NCBI GenBank assembly: GCA_937879965.1
Contig: CALFMP010000021.1
Coordinates: 1-64,000, forward strand
From: QKMZ01 sp012965515
Lineage (GTDB): Bacteria > Cyanobacteriota > Vampirovibrionia > Obscuribacterales > Obscuribacteraceae
Reading direction: 5' to 3'
Length of the DNA stretch: 64,000 nt
The number at the start of each line of letters is the position of its first letter. Within the stretch, counting starts at the first letter, position 1. A program made the position numbers and the translations under genes. Of this stretch, positions 45,132 through 53,536 are shown in pieces. Below the pieces are notes generated by a model. The model made no database searches, was not told where the DNA came from, and worked only from the letters and a program-made list of their open reading frames with translations.

Positions 45132-45836
45132 CTACAGCGTTTCGCCTTCGGGCTGCGAGGCAACCTTTACTTTGTTCTGCTGCTTTTTGATGAGGTCTTT
45201 CGCGTCAATGCGAATGTAGCAGTCGACGAGTCGCTTGTTGTCTGACATCAGACCGAGCTCTTTGGCTGCGGCTTTTGACACATCGATGACGTGATTGGGA
45301 ACGAACGGTCCGCGATCGTTAATCGTCAATGTGCAAGTTTTTCCACTCTTGCGATTGACGACGGTGACCTTGGTGCCGAAAGGCAAATGTTTGTGTGCGG
45401 CAGTTAGCTTCTCTTCATCGTAAGGCTGACCAGATGCCGTTTTTTTACCGTGCAGGGCACTGCTGTACCAAGCCGCCTTGCCTTCGAAATCCGCTTTCTG
45501 ACCTAGGTCCGCTTTCGGTGAAGGGGCTGCTTTTGGTGCTGGGGAGTTCTTCTTTGAACAATCTGTTTTCGTAGCGGCGTCCGCTTTTTGTACCCAGATC
45601 GGTTTTGAAGTTGGCTCCGTTCTTTGAACTTGATTTATTTTAGAGCTTTGTTCTGCTTTTGCGGGGCTGTATTCCTTTACACCCAATTCCTCAAGGTTGG
45701 TCTTTTCGACAAGATCTGCAGTTTGAGAAATGGCTTCAGAAATTTCTTCGCTGAAGGCAGAGGGGGCGAGTGAGAAAACCAGTGATACCGCCAGTAGTGC
45801 TGCCTTGAACTCGTTAGAGGTGTTTGAAACGGGCAT
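45132..45836 (-). CDS. rlpA: RlpA-like septal-ring lytic transglycosylase
   Basis: A 234-residue exported protein; the ATG at 45836 follows CGGAGATTGCA. The first 28 residues form a signal peptide. Residues about 30-130 are Lys/Ala/Pro-rich and low in structure. The C-terminal domain is a double-psi beta barrel: AAWYSSALHGKKTASGQPYD, THKHLPFGTKV-like segment, and INDRGPFVPNHVIDVS with the catalytic Asp. RlpA cuts naked glycan strands of peptidoglycan at the division septum. No SPOR domain is present, unlike the E. coli protein. It converges with the kinase gene. Confidence 0.86.
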   Translation of the reverse strand: MPVSNTSNEFKAALLAVSLVFSLAPSAFSEEISEAISQTADLVEKTNLEELGVKEYSPAKAEQSSKINQVQRTEPTSKPIWVQKADAATKTDCSKKNSPAPKAAPSPKADLGQKADFEGKAAWYSSALHGKKTASGQPYDEEKLTAAHKHLPFGTKVTVVNRKSGKTCTLTINDRGPFVPNHVIDVSKAAAKELGLMSDNKRLVDCYIRIDAKDLIKKQQNKVKVASQPEGETL

Positions 45837-45980
45837 TGCAATCTCCGTTAGTAGCATCCAACCAATTTCCTCTTTTCTGTCACACGTTAGCGGGACCGGA
45901 AAGAGTAGCGGGTAGATATGTTGCGGCGTTCGAGACTTCCTTGAGAATTGTCCCTAATTTCCAAGAACTTGCATTAGAAA

Positions 45981-47369
45981 TTACGCACCCTTGGCAGCCG
46001 CCATGTCCCGATCCGGCTTCTGGAAGAGGATTATGCCGATCACGGACATCAAGCTGAAAAAGACCACAAGCCCGATCGCGAGTTGGAAACTGCCCGTGCG
46101 TTGGAGGATTTGTCCTGTGACCAGTGGTGCCAGAATTCCACCGAACGCAAAGAAGCTATCCATGATTCCCAAGCTTGTTGCGGCTCTGTCTTTGGCGAGA
46201 TCTGTGTTGAGTGAATAGAAGCATGAATTAGGCATTAAGCCGATGCCGATTCCGAGAGACATCGACACCATTGCCACGTTCAGATCTTGCGTGAACATCA
46301 AAGGAATAAAGCACAGTGCAGAGATAAGTTGGCAAACCCAAATCATGTGCGTGCGAGCAAGACGCGCGCTGCCAGTTTTTCTCATCACCCAATCAGAAAC
46401 GAATCCCGCTGCCGCCAGCAAGATTGCCGCAGTGAGCCAGGGGGCGACGACGAACCAACCAACCTGGTGTAGATCCATATGGTAGGTCTTTTCCAAATAG
46501 CTCGGCAGCCAGTTCATCGAGAAGAAGAGCAAGTAACCGAAAGAGAAAAATGCAATGTTGTTTGACATCAACGACGGATTTAGGAGCATGAATTTCCAGG
46601 TCGTTTTGCCTGTCGCGAGGTGATGCGATCGTCTTTCTCCGTCACTAATTTCGCGATTCTGCGATTTGCCTTCACGAATGTGATTCAGTTCGGCGTTGGA
46701 GACGAAGGGGCAGGACTCAGGGTAATCGCGGAACATGAATACCCAGGCGACGGACCAGACGATTCCCAGGGCTCCGAGAACCATGAACATGCCCTTCCAT
46801 CCGAGGCTGACGATCAAGGTCGTGATCAAGGGTCCGCCCACGACGTGGGCGAAAGGTACAGCGGCAAGACCGATGGCGGTTGCCCTAGCGCGCTCGTGGG
46901 TGGGCAGCCAGTCAGCTACGGCGCGCGTGAGGGCGGGGAAATGTGGTCCTTCAACGATACCGAGAAAGAGCCGGAAAGCAAACAGAACCCACATTCCGGA
47001 GGCTAAACCCATCATCGCTGTGACCACCGACCAGAGAATGGCGGCCGTCGGCCAGACTTTATGAGCACCCCATTTGTCGACCATGATGCCGCCGACCGTG
47101 GTCATGACCATATAAGTGATGGCGAAGGCGGAAAGAATCATGCCGAATTCGGCGTCGTTGATGCCGAACTCTCCCACCAGTGCCTTCCGTGTGTAGGCTA
47201 GGGCGGAGCGGTCCAGGTAATTGATGAGAGTGATGATGAACCCGAGGGCGATGATGACCCAGCGATAGTTGCCGACTTTCCCGGCTACCGAGCTGATTGT
47301 TGGGCTTCCTTCTGCGGCGGAACCGCTATTCTTCATTGATTCGACCGATTTTTCCTGGGTTCCGTTCAT
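45981..47369 (-). CDS. MFS transporter, ACS (organic anion) family
   Basis: A 462-residue membrane protein with 12 hydrophobic segments. The ATG at 47369 lies four bases after AGGAGG; the ATG at 47372 is adjacent to that site and less likely. Signature segments include NYLDRSALAY, the loop MVDKWGAHKVWP with the conserved MFS Asp, and RFLGIVEGPHFPALTRAVADWLP, which is typical of the anion:cation symporter family (hexuronate, glucarate, phthalate or sulfonate uptake). Substrate cannot be decided from sequence alone. No catabolic genes are adjacent. The upstream 47373-47665 region is shared with a divergent Spy-like gene. Confidence 0.9.
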   Translation of the reverse strand: MNGTQEKSVESMKNSGSAAEGSPTISSVAGKVGNYRWVIIALGFIITLINYLDRSALAYTRKALVGEFGINDAEFGMILSAFAITYMVMTTVGGIMVDKWGAHKVWPTAAILWSVVTAMMGLASGMWVLFAFRLFLGIVEGPHFPALTRAVADWLPTHERARATAIGLAAVPFAHVVGGPLITTLIVSLGWKGMFMVLGALGIVWSVAWVFMFRDYPESCPFVSNAELNHIREGKSQNREISDGERRSHHLATGKTTWKFMLLNPSLMSNNIAFFSFGYLLFFSMNWLPSYLEKTYHMDLHQVGWFVVAPWLTAAILLAAAGFVSDWVMRKTGSARLARTHMIWVCQLISALCFIPLMFTQDLNVAMVSMSLGIGIGLMPNSCFYSLNTDLAKDRAATSLGIMDSFFAFGGILAPLVTGQILQRTGSFQLAIGLVVFFSLMSVIGIILFQKPDRDMAAAKGA

Positions 47370-47372
47370 CAT

Positions 47373-47665
47373 GCCTCCTGGGCTTCCGGCAGTCGGACAC
47401 GAATGTTGCTCCTATTGCCGGACTCACTTACGGCATCGGAGAAGCAAAATCACTCGGTGATTGAACTGAGAAGTTTAACGGATAAATGGTCTATTGTTGG
47501 CAGCTCGAGGGGGTAGAAAATAGGAGCAACCTAGCTATTTGTTAGATTTTATCTTCGGCTTTGAACTTTTTTTCGACAGAGCTCGTCTTTAAACTGTAAG
47601 GGCCAAAATATGGCCGAAACCTCTGGCCTCATGCGGAGGGGTTTATCTCTAAGGAGAAGTACTAA
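47373..47665 (+). promoter_or_regulatory. Divergent region with structured leader of the Spy-like gene
   Basis: No gene here. Near 47601 GGCCA-AAATA-TGGCC forms a hairpin, and just before the ribosome site AAGGAG there is a longer imperfect pairing between AAACCTC and GAGGGGTTT. The 5' leader could be regulated by folding. Promoters for both the MFS and Spy-like genes are expected here. Confidence 0.4.
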
Positions 47666-48328
47666 ATGAATCTATTGGAAAAACTGCCGGTCGCCCTATC
47701 CGGCTTATGTTTGGCGACTTTATGCAACAGCCCTGCACTGGCGCAAGAAGTCGATTTGCCCGACGGAGTTGGAGACGGACCCCCTCCCATGGAAGGGATG
47801 GTCGAAGTCACTCTGGACGGCGACGGCGAGCCTGAATTCACCATTGCAATGGACCCTAACGCCATCCAAATGGCTGCCCCCGGCGGACCAGGCGGGCCTC
47901 CTCGCATGATGATGATGCGCAGAGGCTGGGGCGGACGCGGTGGCGGTATGCGCTGCGGCGGGGGCGGGTGCCCGATGCTTGGCGCCCTGGACCTTTCCGA
48001 TGACCAGTACGAAAAGTTCTACGCCTTGAAGAATTCCTTCTTGGATAAGGTAGGACCCAAAATGCTGGAGATCCGCACTCATGAAAGACATTTGAAAGAT
48101 CTGATGACTCAGACCAGCGTAGATGCCAAAGCTGCACGTAATCTGCAGGACAAAATCAATGGTTTGAAGGCTGATGTCGCCAATATGAAGCTTGACAATC
48201 GCCTGGCCATGCACGATGTGCTCAACGAAGAGCAAAGAAAGAAGATCCGCGATTGGGTCATTAAGGGTGGACGCGGCATGCATCACCGCGGCGGACCGCG
48301 CCTGAAGATGGAAAAGAAGGACAGCTAG
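47666..48328 (+). CDS. Spy/CpxP-like periplasmic protein
   Basis: A 220-residue protein with a signal peptide at residues 1 to about 26 and AAGGAG seven bases before the ATG. Residues about 30-110 are Gly/Pro/Met/Arg-rich (MMMMRRGWGGRGG, then CGGGGCPML). Residues about 110-200 are helical and resemble the LTxxQ region of the Spy/CpxP family: LDLSDDQYEKFYALK near the start and VLNEEQRKKIRDWV near the end. These proteins are periplasmic chaperones or metal-stress sensors. The Met/Cys/His-rich stretches could bind copper or zinc, which is inference. Two hairpin repeats follow within 20 bp of the stop. Confidence 0.75.
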   Translation: MNLLEKLPVALSGLCLATLCNSPALAQEVDLPDGVGDGPPPMEGMVEVTLDGDGEPEFTIAMDPNAIQMAAPGGPGGPPRMMMMRRGWGGRGGGMRCGGGGCPMLGALDLSDDQYEKFYALKNSFLDKVGPKMLEIRTHERHLKDLMTQTSVDAKAARNLQDKINGLKADVANMKLDNRLAMHDVLNEEQRKKIRDWVIKGGRGMHHRGGPRLKMEKKDS

Positions 48329-48345
48329 GCTTAGTGCTTAACCAT

Positions 48346-48409
48346 GTAGGGGCGACGCCATGCGTCGCCCGTTAGGAAAGGCGTGTAGGGGCGATGCCAT
48401 GCATCGCCC
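48346..48409 (+). repeat. Two dispersed hairpin repeats in tandem
   Basis: Cores GGGCGACGC-cat-GCGTCGCCC (48350-48370) and GGGCGATGC-cat-GCATCGCCC (48389-48409) each follow TGTAG. The two differ by a C-to-T change in one arm and the matching G-to-A in the other, so pairing is kept. The second ends in TTTCTTTT and may terminate transcription. The rest of 48410-48596 shows only a short GCGCCCCCACGG fragment of the family near 48430. Confidence 0.88.
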
Positions 48410-48596
48410 TTTCTTTTGAGTTGCCAACGCGCCCCCACGGTTCTGTTTTCGTCGCCGCGCCTTTTTCATCGCCTATCTGCTTAATCTATCGTTCCTCCCC
48501 TAATTTTCTGGGCGCTTCCCGTATTAAGATTTCAGTTAAAGGCCCATCGCGCTTTTAATTCGCCTGCCCACCCTCAGATACTAATGGTGTGTTGAT

Positions 48597-50168
48597 ATGA
48601 AATTGTCAAAAGCACTAAGCGGACTTCTGCTTCTCGCTGTATTGCAAGGAGCGTCGGCCAGCACTCCGTGTTTGGCTGAATGGTACGACAGTGATCGTTC
48701 TTGCCTGGAAAGAGCTCGTACGCTCTTCGGCACAGGACAATTCGACGAGGCTCAAAAGGCCCTCGATAAAGGAATCTCCCTCAACCCTCGCAACGCTGAA
48801 TTGTTTTACATGCGTGGTGTGCTCTACAGCACATTGAAGCGGTTTGACCTGGCTCTGCAAGATATGGATCAAGCGCTTGCGCTCAATCCGAATTCCGCCA
48901 ACTACTATATTGCGCGCGGCACACTCTACTCCAACATGACCAAGTACGACCTGGCGATCAAAGATTTCGATCAGGCTCTTCGCTACGAACCGAGAAATGA
49001 TTCGGCCCGAATCAATAAAGAGTACTGCGAAACCGAGCTGCAAAAGTTAGCTGCATCCGCCGCCGGCACTAAGATTTCCAGCGCGCCCAATTTGGGTGTT
49101 GCTGTTTCCACAGCTGTTCCAATTCCAGTGCCGAAAGCACCCAAGGCAAAACATACTAAACGCGGCGGTGCTGACGTTGGTACTGTTTCGAATGAAAGTG
49201 CAGAATTGCAGCGACTTACCAAAGAACTTGAAGCGAAGCAGAAGCAAAAGGATCAAGAATCCCAACTTGCGGCAAAGCTTGAGGCTGAGCGTAAGGAGAA
49301 AGAAGAGCTGCTGAGAAAACTGGCCGAGATAAAGGTCGCCTCGCGTACTGCAGATAAGAAAGCAGAGGAGGAAGCAAAGCCTGAAGACAAGCCGGTGAAA
49401 GACAAGTGGGCTCTCATCATTGGTATCAGCAAGTTCAAGAACGAAAGCTTGAATTTGAAATATCCGAGCAAGGACGCTAAAGACTTCTATGATTATTTGA
49501 TCTCCGACGGCAAGTTCCAGAAAGATCACGTGAAGATGCTCTTGGACGAGCAAGCTACGCGCGGCAATATTCTCTCCGAGCTTGGCGACAGGTGGCTGCC
49601 TAGAATGGCTGCCCCTGATGACCTGGTGTTGATCTACTTCTCCAGCCACGGTAGCTCTTCGGATATGGATGTCGGCGGAGTCAACTATTTGCTCGCGCAT
49701 GATTCCGAGCCGGATCAACTGTTCGCTTCCGGATTGGCCATGCAAGATTTGACGCGCGTCATCAAAGGTCGCGTTCACTCAGACCGCGTCGTCCTCATCC
49801 TCGACGCTTGCCACAGTGGCGCCGCTGAGCCGGAATCAAAAGGTTTGGTTCGCGTGAAGAACGTAGATGCTGAAGCGATTGCACAAGGAACTGGTCAGAT
49901 GGTTATCTCTTCGAGCACACCAAGCCAAGTTTCATGGGAATCGAAAGAAGTACCTAACTCTGTGTTCACGCGTTATCTGATCGATGGATTGAAATCTAAA
50001 AACGGTAAAGCTACTCTCGGTGAAGCTTTCAACTTCATGAAAGACAAAGTGCAAAACGAAGTCTTGCGTGCCCGAGGGGTGCTTCAGACGCCGGTCATGA
50101 AGAGCAAGTGGCAGGGGAGCGACTTAATCATCTCGGCACCACCGATAGAACCACGAGTCGGATTGTAG
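48597..50168 (+). CDS. Secreted TPR-caspase protein (second copy)
   Basis: A 523-residue protein with a signal peptide at residues 1 to about 27. Residues about 35-145 hold three TPR units (FDEAQKALDKGISLNPRNAE, FDLALQDMDQALALNPNSAN, YDLAIKDFDQALRYEP). Residues about 200-270 form a charged coiled coil (EAKQKQKDQESQLAAKLEAE). Residues about 275-510 are a caspase-like domain starting DKWALIIGISKF, with His351 in FSSHGS and Cys405 in LDACHSG. The caspase part is clearly related to that of the 10189 gene, with the same insert lengths. Both are exported. A hairpin at 50228 follows it. Confidence 0.88.
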   Translation: MKLSKALSGLLLLAVLQGASASTPCLAEWYDSDRSCLERARTLFGTGQFDEAQKALDKGISLNPRNAELFYMRGVLYSTLKRFDLALQDMDQALALNPNSANYYIARGTLYSNMTKYDLAIKDFDQALRYEPRNDSARINKEYCETELQKLAASAAGTKISSAPNLGVAVSTAVPIPVPKAPKAKHTKRGGADVGTVSNESAELQRLTKELEAKQKQKDQESQLAAKLEAERKEKEELLRKLAEIKVASRTADKKAEEEAKPEDKPVKDKWALIIGISKFKNESLNLKYPSKDAKDFYDYLISDGKFQKDHVKMLLDEQATRGNILSELGDRWLPRMAAPDDLVLIYFSSHGSSSDMDVGGVNYLLAHDSEPDQLFASGLAMQDLTRVIKGRVHSDRVVLILDACHSGAAEPESKGLVRVKNVDAEAIAQGTGQMVISSSTPSQVSWESKEVPNSVFTRYLIDGLKSKNGKATLGEAFNFMKDKVQNEVLRARGVLQTPVMKSKWQGSDLIISAPPIEPRVGL

Positions 50169-50227
50169 GGTTCGGTTGTTTACGACATACAATCGATCGA
50201 TAAGCTGATTCGAATCATCACATCTGA

Positions 50228-50261
50228 AACTTGCAGTCGCCAATCATGGAGGCTGCAAGTT
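50228..50261 (+). terminator. Hairpin after the TPR-caspase gene
   Basis: AACTTGCAG (50228-50236) and CTGCAAGTT (50253-50261) pair perfectly around a 16-base loop, followed by CTTTTG. A likely terminator, also between convergent genes. Confidence 0.6.
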
Positions 50262-50299
50262 CTTTTGATAAGAGTACTCAGAAAAGCTGGAAACTGTCT

Positions 50300-50902
50300 C
50301 TATTCTTTGACTTCTTCTTTCTTCACCAAGCCATACAGTGTCACGAAAGCGCGGTGCCTATACGTCGGCTCGACACCCATTCTTTGGTTATCTTGATTGA
50401 GTTTGATTTCACCAAAGAGGTCATTCGCCAATACCATTTGGCGCTTCACCGCGTAATAGTTGTCCGGCATTGCCGTCTTGAACTGTTCCGGACCTATCAA
50501 TTGATATTCTCTCGCAAGACCCAAGAGTCCGAACCGTGCTGTGCTCAGAAAATCGGTCTTCTCACGTTCAAAGGGTTCGGTATCGCTGGTATTGTTGAAT
50601 GCGTTGTTCAGCACTTTTGCATCGAGCATCGAGATGCCGCCATCGCCATCATTTCTAGCGAGTTGTGACAGCATCGATTGTTTTTCCCTAACAGTTTGGT
50701 AGCTCGGAATTTCTGCCCAAGATGATGTGAGCATCGCATCGAGGTCTTCTTTCTCGATGAGGTCATTGTTGTTGCGGTCCATCGCCTGGAAGTTGTACTG
50801 TATGAAGAGCGAGAGCTGCTGCGCGGCGCGCGCTTGCTCAGGAGTGAAACTGGTATCAGCAACGCTTGCGGACTCGACAGAACTAGAATGGGGATCGGCC
50901 AT
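50300..50902 (-). CDS. EF-hand protein
   Basis: A 200-residue cytosolic protein; GGAGG lies eight bases before the ATG. Residues about 40-60 contain an EF-hand loop, DRNNNDLIEKED, with helices on both sides. A second, weaker loop (NDGDGGISMLD) sits about 50 residues later, so a pair is possible. The rest is helical. Calcium binding is likely for the first loop. No signal peptide or enzymatic motif. It converges with the TPR-caspase gene; a direct link to it is not shown. Confidence 0.72.
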   Translation of the reverse strand: MADPHSSSVESASVADTSFTPEQARAAQQLSLFIQYNFQAMDRNNNDLIEKEDLDAMLTSSWAEIPSYQTVREKQSMLSQLARNDGDGGISMLDAKVLNNAFNNTSDTEPFEREKTDFLSTARFGLLGLAREYQLIGPEQFKTAMPDNYYAVKRQMVLANDLFGEIKLNQDNQRMGVEPTYRHRAFVTLYGLVKKEEVKE

Positions 50903-51050
50903 GGAATTTCCTCCAATAGAAACGAATTAGAGGTGTTGGTGGGAATGGTGGGGGTGTTCCCATCATTAGCAAACAGTATCTACGTGGCGGCTATGTGGCA
51001 GCCGATAATCTCAGCGAATTCGAATCAATAAAAGTACAGTTTTCTTGACT

Positions 51051-53288
51051 CTATAATCTCTTGCGCGATGAAGCTCCGGGCTTCTTGCCGAGTTTGCGCA
51101 AGGTCATTTCGTGCTGCTCCTGGGTTTCCCTCAGAAGTTGATTTTCTAAGTTACTCTTCGTTTGAATATCAACTGATTGCTTGTATAGAGGTTCGGCAAG
51201 TTCGAACTTTCCTTGCGAGCAATAGACGTCTGCAAGTTTGTTGAGGCAGATAGCGACCTTGGGATGGTCGGGACCGAGAGCCTTGATGCGAAACGCTAGA
51301 TATCGCTTGCCTGTAGCCTCCGCCTTTTCCACCATTCCTTGATCGTTGTACATATCCATCAGATTTTCGAACGCACTCGACATTTGCGAACTCGATGCAT
51401 CGTCTTTTTTCTCGTAGATCGCCAGCGCTTCTTTGAAAAGTGGTTCCGCTTCTTCGTAGTTGCCGAGCCTGTAATGTAGGGTGGCAAGCCGATTTAGCGT
51501 AAGAGCAACCTCGCTGTGCTTCGCCCCCAAAGACGCTTTCAGATTCTCCGCCGCACGTTCAAAAAGCGGAACAGCCTTCTTATATTTCTTTTGCTCAAAG
51601 TTGAGCATCGCCAACTCGTGCAATGTTAGGCCAACATCTTGATGCTCCGGTCCGTAGGCGCTCTCCCTAATTGCCAGAGCGCGATTGGCGAGGGTTTCAG
51701 CTTGTGGGAAGTCCTCGTTGTATCGATGCAGATCAATCAGTTTGTCCAAAACATTTGCAACGTCCGGATGTTTCGGACCTAACGCTTTTTCGTAAACAGA
51801 AACCAAACGCTGCCACAGCGGCAGGGCCTCGCTGTATCGGCTTTGCAACTGCAGGACCTCCGCCAATTTGCTCAAGGGCTGCCCAATCTCAGGGTGTTCT
51901 GCACCAAATGAATGCTCACTGATTATCAGTGCTCGAGTGAGCAATTTTTGCGCCTGCACGTAGTGTGCTTGGGATTGAAACACCATCGCGAGATTGGTGA
52001 GACTCTCGGCGACATCCGGGTGATACTCGCCGAGAATGCGTTCTTGCGCTTTGATCAAACTCTCCAAGCATTCTTCTGCTTCCGCTAATTTGTGTTGTGC
52101 GCGGAATATGGCCTCCAAATGTTTGAGGTAATCGACTAACGTTTTTTCGTAAGCCGGATCTTTTCCTTCCTTGAGCTTCTCCAAGTTGGCGATGGCTCGA
52201 AGCAGCAACGCTTCTGCTTCTTCGTATCTTCCTGTCTCGTAGTAGAGCGCGCCGAGATGATTTAGTTGGGTGCCGACATTTGGATGCTTTGGTCCGTAAT
52301 GTTTTTCTTGAATGGCGAGCGCGCGTTTCAAAAGCGGCTCAGAGACAGTGAAATTCTTCTCTTCTAGGTAGGCTTGCGCCAGGTTTTGCAGAGTTTCGAC
52401 CAGCGCCGGATCGTCTTTTGCGTAATTCTTTTCCTGTATGGCAAGATAGCGCTGAAAGAGTGGTGCCGCTTCAAGATACTTACGCTCGGATTGCAGAGTC
52501 TTTGCGAGATTGAGAATGTTTATCGCCATGTCCGGGTGATTCGGACCAAGCGCCTTTTCCGCAATGTTGAGCAGACGTCGAAAGATTGGCTCAGCCTCAT
52601 AAGTCCGCCCCATCTCGCGATAGAGTGTGCCTAAATTAGAGAGCGTCGTGACGACTTCCGGATGTGCTGGACCAAGTGCGGCTTCTCGAATTTGAATGGA
52701 CCTGCGGAAGAGATACTCCGCTTCCTCGAGCCGGTTGGTATCAACGAAAAACATCGCTTGATCGTTGAGAATTCCCCCAACTTCAGCGCTGTCTGCTCCA
52801 AGTGTTTCCGTCGTGACATTCAAGGCTTGGATGAAGAGGGGCTCCGCCTCTGTGAAATTCCCTCGCGCGTGTTCGAGCTTCGCTAGATTGTGCAGGCACG
52901 CGGCCACATACTCATGTTGTTCGCCAAATGCTTTTTGGTAGAGAGTTAAAACGCGCCTGCCGAGGGGCTCGGCGTCATCGAATCTACCCTGAACGTAGCA
53001 CAGCGTGAAGAGATGGGTGAGGCTGGTTGCGACATCTGGGTGTTCAAATCCGAGAGTTGACTCGCGCAACGCCAGCGAGCGGCGGAAGAGCGGCTCAGCT
53101 TCTGTGTAGCGTTTCTCGGTAAAGCAGATTTCGCCCAGGCGGTCCAATGTGAGTGAGAGCCGTTTGTCACCCTTGGGAAACTCCTCCGCGAGCTTGAGCG
53201 CCCGCCGCCACATAACTTCAGCTTCGGCGTTATTGCCGTAAGTCGCGGCATGCTCCGCGTCGGATTTCAATTGTTCCCAGGTGGACAT
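51051..53288 (-). CDS. 745-residue TPR protein (kinesin-light-chain-like)
   Basis: An almost unbroken array of about 16 TPR units of the kinesin-light-chain type, each about 42 residues with the pattern Y-x-E-A-E-x-L-x-x-R-A-L-x-I-x-E-x-x-x-G-P-x-H-P-x-V-(A/G)-x-x-L-(N/T)-x-L-A. The ATG at 53288 is preferred; the longer frame to 53366 would read through a hairpin repeat (53356). There is no signal peptide, so it is probably cytosolic. TPR arrays scaffold protein complexes; no catalytic domain is attached. It is divergent from the methyltransferase-aminotransferase gene at 53537. Confidence 0.88.
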   Translation of the reverse strand: MSTWEQLKSDAEHAATYGNNAEAEVMWRRALKLAEEFPKGDKRLSLTLDRLGEICFTEKRYTEAEPLFRRSLALRESTLGFEHPDVATSLTHLFTLCYVQGRFDDAEPLGRRVLTLYQKAFGEQHEYVAACLHNLAKLEHARGNFTEAEPLFIQALNVTTETLGADSAEVGGILNDQAMFFVDTNRLEEAEYLFRRSIQIREAALGPAHPEVVTTLSNLGTLYREMGRTYEAEPIFRRLLNIAEKALGPNHPDMAINILNLAKTLQSERKYLEAAPLFQRYLAIQEKNYAKDDPALVETLQNLAQAYLEEKNFTVSEPLLKRALAIQEKHYGPKHPNVGTQLNHLGALYYETGRYEEAEALLLRAIANLEKLKEGKDPAYEKTLVDYLKHLEAIFRAQHKLAEAEECLESLIKAQERILGEYHPDVAESLTNLAMVFQSQAHYVQAQKLLTRALIISEHSFGAEHPEIGQPLSKLAEVLQLQSRYSEALPLWQRLVSVYEKALGPKHPDVANVLDKLIDLHRYNEDFPQAETLANRALAIRESAYGPEHQDVGLTLHELAMLNFEQKKYKKAVPLFERAAENLKASLGAKHSEVALTLNRLATLHYRLGNYEEAEPLFKEALAIYEKKDDASSSQMSSAFENLMDMYNDQGMVEKAEATGKRYLAFRIKALGPDHPKVAICLNKLADVYCSQGKFELAEPLYKQSVDIQTKSNLENQLLRETQEQHEMTLRKLGKKPGASSRKRL

Positions 53289-53355
53289 TAGTGCTTTGGT
53301 CTGTGAAACGAAAGGGGGCACCTGTACTGCTGTTGAGACTGCGCTTTTGCAAACT

Positions 53356-53380
53356 GGGCGATGCATGGCATCGCCCCTAC
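53356..53380 (-). repeat. Dispersed hairpin repeat, opposite orientation
   Basis: GGGCGATGC-atg-GCATCGCCC (53356-53376) followed by CTAC is, on the minus strand, identical over 25 bases to the second element at 48385. It sits between two divergent genes, unlike most members, which follow genes. Nothing else is recognised in 53381-53536. Confidence 0.86.
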
Positions 53381-53536
53381 GGTTATACCCTGCCGGACGA
53401 CATCGTTCATATTCCCCGAAATTGTGGCTGTCAGGCGATCAAGAGGTGCGCTGGATGCGGTAATATCACGGTTTGTAATTGACTGGAGGCGCCGGCTTCC
53501 AGCAGGCAGTCAACAGGGTCGCAGTTCCGGAGAATT